Below the pieces are notes generated by a model, which saw nothing but the letters and a program-made list of their open reading frames with translations, did not search any database and was not told the DNA's origin. Both the position numbers and the translations under genes were made by a program. From Pseudonocardia terrae (GTDB taxonomy: Bacteria > Actinomycetota > Actinomycetes > Mycobacteriales > Pseudonocardiaceae), in NCBI RefSeq assembly GCF_021343995.1, contig NZ_JAJTTE010000015.1, positions 1-64,000 on the forward strand: a DNA stretch of 64,000 bases, in the 5' to 3' direction. Numbering within the stretch: position 1 is the stretch's first letter; each line of letters opens with the position of its first letter. Shown here one piece after another: positions 61,179-64,000 of the stretch.

Positions 61179-63677
61179 GTGGACGAGAGCAGCAGCCTCG
61201 AGGAACGGGCCGGCGACGGCACCGGGCAGGCGGACGACGAGGGCCCGCGCGGGATCGGCGTGCCGGCACCACGGAAGGGTGGGAAGGACGACGCGACGGA
61301 GGACGCCCCTGAGGGTCCGATCATCTCGCCCGGGCCCCACTCGCTGCGGCGGTTCTCCGTCGGCCGGCGCCCGGGCGACATCGTGCGGGTCCTCGTCGCG
61401 GCCGCGGTCGTCACGCTGTGCACGTTCGCGGCCGACGGCGTGGTCAACCCCGTGGAGGCGGCGATCTTCGAGGAGATCGGCGCCCTTCCCGCCGGCTTCG
61501 CACCGGTCGCCAGAGGGCTGCTCTGGGTGGGGTCGTGGGTCGGCGTGGCCGGGGCGGCGGCGATCGCCCTCTACGTCAAGCACGTTCGCGCGGCGCTGCA
61601 GATGGTCGCCGCCGGCGTCGTCGCGTGGGTGGCGACGACGGCGCTCGGCCACCTCGTCACGGCGCGGCCCGTCCCGCCCGAGCTCCTGGTCGAGACCGGA
61701 CTGCGGCTCCCGGGGCCGGAGGGGTTCGCCTTCGCCGCGACCCACACGGCCATCGCGGCCGCGCTGGTCACGGCCGTCGCCCCGTACCTGCCGCGCAAGG
61801 CCACCTCCGGCGCCTGGGTCGTGGCGGCCGCGGTCGCGCTGGCCGAGGTGTACCTGGGCGTGCTGCCGCTCGCGGTGTTCGCCGGCGCGGTCGTCGGCTG
61901 GGGGGCCGGCTCGGCGTCGCACCTCGTCGGCGGGGCGCCGGGGCGCCGGACCTCCGTCGAGGCGGTGCGCCGCACCCTGGAGCTGGCCGGGCTGCGCCCG
62001 GACGGGATCCAGGAGGAGCGCACCCACCTGCTGGGCCCGCGCCGCTTCACGATCACCACCCGGGACGGCGGGCGGCTCGTGGCGCGCACGGTGGCGCGGC
62101 TGCACCGACGGGCGGGGCCCTGGTACCGCTTCCGCCGGCTGCTCGCCACGATCGACGTCCAGGACGTCCCCCGCCTCTCGAGCACCCACCACGAGGTCGA
62201 GCACGAGGCGTACGTGTCGCGCCTGGCCGAGGCGGCCGGGGTGCGGACCCCGCACGTGGAGCTGGCCTGCGTGATCGAGCACGGCTCGCCGGTGCTGGTC
62301 CACCGGGTGGTCGAGGGGCGGCGGCTCGCCGACCTGCCGACCGCGCAGATCGACGACCCCCTGCTGGACGCGATCTGCACGCAGGTCGCGCTCCTGGGCC
62401 GGGCCCACATCGCCCACCACGACCTGCAGGCCGACAACATCCTGGTGGACGCCGAGGGGAACCCTTGGCTGCTGAACTTCACCTTCGGCCAGGTCGGGGC
62501 GAGCCCGGCGCTGCTGGCCCAGGACCTCGCCGACGTGCTGATCACGCTGGTCGCCATCGTCGGTGTCGACCGGACCGTCACGGCGGCCCACCGGGCCCTC
62601 TCCGCGGACCGGCTCGAGGCGGCGCTGGCCTACCTGCAGCCCCTCGCCCTGCACCGCGGGGTCCGGGAGCAGATCGCCGAGGGTCACTACCTGTTCAGCG
62701 AGCTGCGCGAGGCGCTGGCCGATCGGATCGGGCGCCCGCTGCCGAGCTACCCGTCGCCCGTGCGGCCGCGCGCGCTGGTCACGATGCTGTTCCTCGGCGG
62801 CGCGATCTACCTTCTGCTGCCCCAGTTCGCCGACCTCCCGCAGACGCTCGACCTGCTCCGCGGCGCCAACTGGTGGTGGCTCGCGCTGGCCGTGTTCACC
62901 GGGATGCTGGCGATCGTGCTGTCCGCGGTGTCCCTGCTGGGCTCCTGCGACGCCCACCTGCCGTTCCGGCGCACCGTGGAGGTGCAGGTCGCGGCCGCCT
63001 TCACCGGCCGGACCACACCCGGCGGAGTCGGCTTCTTCGGGATCAACATCGCGTTCATGGAGAAGCTGGGGCTGCGCCGCTCGCTCGCCGTCGGGGTGAC
63101 GATGCTCAACCTGGCGGCGACCGGCGTGGTCTCGGGGGTGATCTGCGTGGTCGGGGTCTTCGCCGTGGGCATCACCGGGACGCTCCGGTTCGTCAAGATC
63201 CCCACCGGCTGGCCGTTGCTGGGCGCGATCGCCGGGATCCTCGTCCTCGCCGGGCTGGTCCTCGGGTCACCGCTGGGCCGGCGGCGGATCGTCCGCCCCG
63301 GCCTGCAGGTCGTCCGCCAGCTGTGGGGGGCGATCCGCCGCCCGGTGCGGGCCGCGCAGCTGTTCGGCGGCGCCGCCGCGTACCACCTGGTCTCCGCGCT
63401 CGGCCTGGCCACCTGCCTGGCCGCCTTCGACCCGCACTTCCCGTGGCTGGAGGTGCTGGTGGTGTTCGTGGTCGGGCAGACCCTCGGGCACATCGCCCCG
63501 ACGCCCGGCGGCCTCGGCGCGGTGGAGGCGCTGCTCGTGGCCGGGCTCGTCGCCGTCGGCGTGGCCCCCGCGCCGGCGGTCGCGGCGACGCTGACCTCGC
63601 GGCTGCTGACCTACTGGCTGCCGGTGCTCCCCGGGATCGGCATGTTCCGCTACCTGCAGCACCGGGGCGTGGTCTGA
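61179..63677 (+). CDS. PAP2-like / kinase-like / LPG-synthase-type TM fusion membrane protein
   Basis: An 832-residue protein with three parts. Residues about 72-247 contain six TM segments resembling a PAP2 phosphatase, with PVPPELLVETGLRLPGPEGFAFAATHTAIAAALV. A middle kinase-like domain has HHDLQADNILV near 412 and, where DFG would stand, NFTFG near 432, so the metal-binding aspartate is replaced. The last 300 residues form the lysylphosphatidylglycerol-synthase-type TM domain (UPF0104) with PGGVGFFGINIAFMEKLG and APTPGGLGAVEALL. GTG 61179 is the best start. It probably moves or modifies lipids. Confidence 0.85.
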   Translation: MDESSSLEERAGDGTGQADDEGPRGIGVPAPRKGGKDDATEDAPEGPIISPGPHSLRRFSVGRRPGDIVRVLVAAAVVTLCTFAADGVVNPVEAAIFEEIGALPAGFAPVARGLLWVGSWVGVAGAAAIALYVKHVRAALQMVAAGVVAWVATTALGHLVTARPVPPELLVETGLRLPGPEGFAFAATHTAIAAALVTAVAPYLPRKATSGAWVVAAAVALAEVYLGVLPLAVFAGAVVGWGAGSASHLVGGAPGRRTSVEAVRRTLELAGLRPDGIQEERTHLLGPRRFTITTRDGGRLVARTVARLHRRAGPWYRFRRLLATIDVQDVPRLSSTHHEVEHEAYVSRLAEAAGVRTPHVELACVIEHGSPVLVHRVVEGRRLADLPTAQIDDPLLDAICTQVALLGRAHIAHHDLQADNILVDAEGNPWLLNFTFGQVGASPALLAQDLADVLITLVAIVGVDRTVTAAHRALSADRLEAALAYLQPLALHRGVREQIAEGHYLFSELREALADRIGRPLPSYPSPVRPRALVTMLFLGGAIYLLLPQFADLPQTLDLLRGANWWWLALAVFTGMLAIVLSAVSLLGSCDAHLPFRRTVEVQVAAAFTGRTTPGGVGFFGINIAFMEKLGLRRSLAVGVTMLNLAATGVVSGVICVVGVFAVGITGTLRFVKIPTGWPLLGAIAGILVLAGLVLGSPLGRRRIVRPGLQVVRQLWGAIRRPVRAAQLFGGAAAYHLVSALGLATCLAAFDPHFPWLEVLVVFVVGQTLGHIAPTPGGLGAVEALLVAGLVAVGVAPAPAVAATLTSRLLTYWLPVLPGIGMFRYLQHRGVV

Positions 63678-63681
63678 CGGG

Positions 63682-64000
63682 CTACCCCGCCCCCGGCTCG
63701 AGGACCAGCAGGGTCTCCCCCGCCGGCCGGAAGCCCGCGCGGCGGTAGAAGGTCGTGCTGCGGGCGGTCGGGGCGAGGATCAGCCGCCGGTACCGGCGGT
63801 CCCGGGCGTGGTCGACGACGGCCTGCAGCAGGGCGCGCGGGACCCCGCGGTCGGCGAAGGCCTCGAGCACGAAGGCGTTGCCCACCTGCCCGACCTTGCC
63901 CGCGCGCGTCCCGGGCCGGGGCATCGGGACGATCTCGACGACGTTGATCGAGCCGATCGGCGTCCAGCCCGCCCGGTCGCTGCCGATCTCGGCCAGCCAG
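63682..64000 (-). CDS. GNAT family acetyltransferase (5' end beyond the window)
   Basis: At least 105 residues of the C-terminal part of a GNAT acetyltransferase: GKVGQVGNAFVLEAFADRGVPRALLQAVVDHARDRRYRRLILAPTARSTTFYRRAGF contains the acetyl-CoA-binding R-G-x-x-x-x-L stretch and the terminal FYRRAGF. The frame is open to the window edge at 64000, so the start lies outside. Substrate unknown. Confidence 0.85.
   Translation of the reverse strand, partial: WLAEIGSDRAGWTPIGSINVVEIVPMPRPGTRAGKVGQVGNAFVLEAFADRGVPRALLQAVVDHARDRRYRRLILAPTARSTTFYRRAGFRPAGETLLVLEPGAG

Noticed and set aside
56731..62274. 1847-residue plus-strand open frame opposite rne
   Set aside because: Antisense of the RNase E/G gene; no domain recognised and composition follows the complementary codons.

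Overview
The window is chromosomal DNA of very high GC content, dense in short-spaced genes. Gene order identifies an actinomycete. The blocks lepA / transglutaminase-alphaE-ATPgrasp / rpsT / holA / comEC-comEA / degV / SGNH hydrolase / gpgP-like / rsfS / nadD and proB / obgE / rpmA / rplU / rne follow the order of the Mycobacterium tuberculosis Rv2404c-Rv2444c region as I remember it. The accessory content looks like a non-mycobacterial Pseudonocardiaceae-type genome; this placement is inference and no database was searched.

Layout. (1) 1-4.2 kb: enoyl-CoA hydratase, a TIGR03086-type protein, sirtuin, quinone-oxidoreductase-like MDR protein, MarR regulator. (2) 4.3-16.4 kb: lepA, a PRC-barrel membrane protein, GT9 glycosyltransferase, alpha/beta hydrolase, drug exporter, a transglutaminase operon in which the alpha-E gene is cut to about one third, rpsT and holA. 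(3) 16.5-25.8 kb: a SAM riboswitch in front of a threonine-synthase-type gene, then the minus-strand run nadD, rsfS, gpgP-like, octT-like, degV, comEA, comEC. comEC has no stop codon before it runs into the gene on the opposite strand. (4) 25.8-34.3 kb: AlkB, luciferase-like monooxygenase, MFS, TetR and an SPW membrane protein, an iron-box-controlled siderophore-binding lipoprotein, an S41 peptidase, and a MoxR/VWA pair.

(5) 34.3-45.7 kb: a coherent catabolic island under an IclR regulator. The minus-strand chain is iclR, CaiB-type CoA transferase, CitE/HpcH-type lyase, cyclase-family hydrolase and MmgE/PrpD, then an ACS-type MFS transporter, a second MmgE/PrpD and a short racemase-like ORF. 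The divergent plus-strand pair is an FAD dehydrogenase and a dihydropyrimidinase-like hydrolase. Similar inverted repeats of the form TGTTYC-N7-GGAAC lie at both promoter regions. The substrate is unknown; the gene set fits uptake, dehydrogenation, hydrolytic ring opening, CoA activation and aldol-type cleavage of a cyclic amide/imide or branched polycarboxylic acid.

(6) 45.8-52.6 kb: a RecQ helicase fused to a phosphoribosyltransferase-like tail, then 1.7 kb without a credible gene. That stretch holds eleven copies of a 65-bp imperfect palindrome, spaced mostly 102-104 bp apart, and is the most unusual structure in the window. A 15/16-bp minisatellite and several small genes follow. (7) 52.7-64 kb: proB, obgE, rpmA, rplU, a 1219-residue RNase E/G, a TIGR03936 protein, a three-part PAP2-like/kinase-like/LPG-synthase-type membrane protein, and a GNAT acetyltransferase cut by the window edge.

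Genes overlap by ATGA-type junctions in nearly every operon. Many convergent or operon ends carry long GC-rich perfect hairpins without U-tracts. No tRNA, rRNA, CRISPR array, insertion sequence or replication origin was seen.
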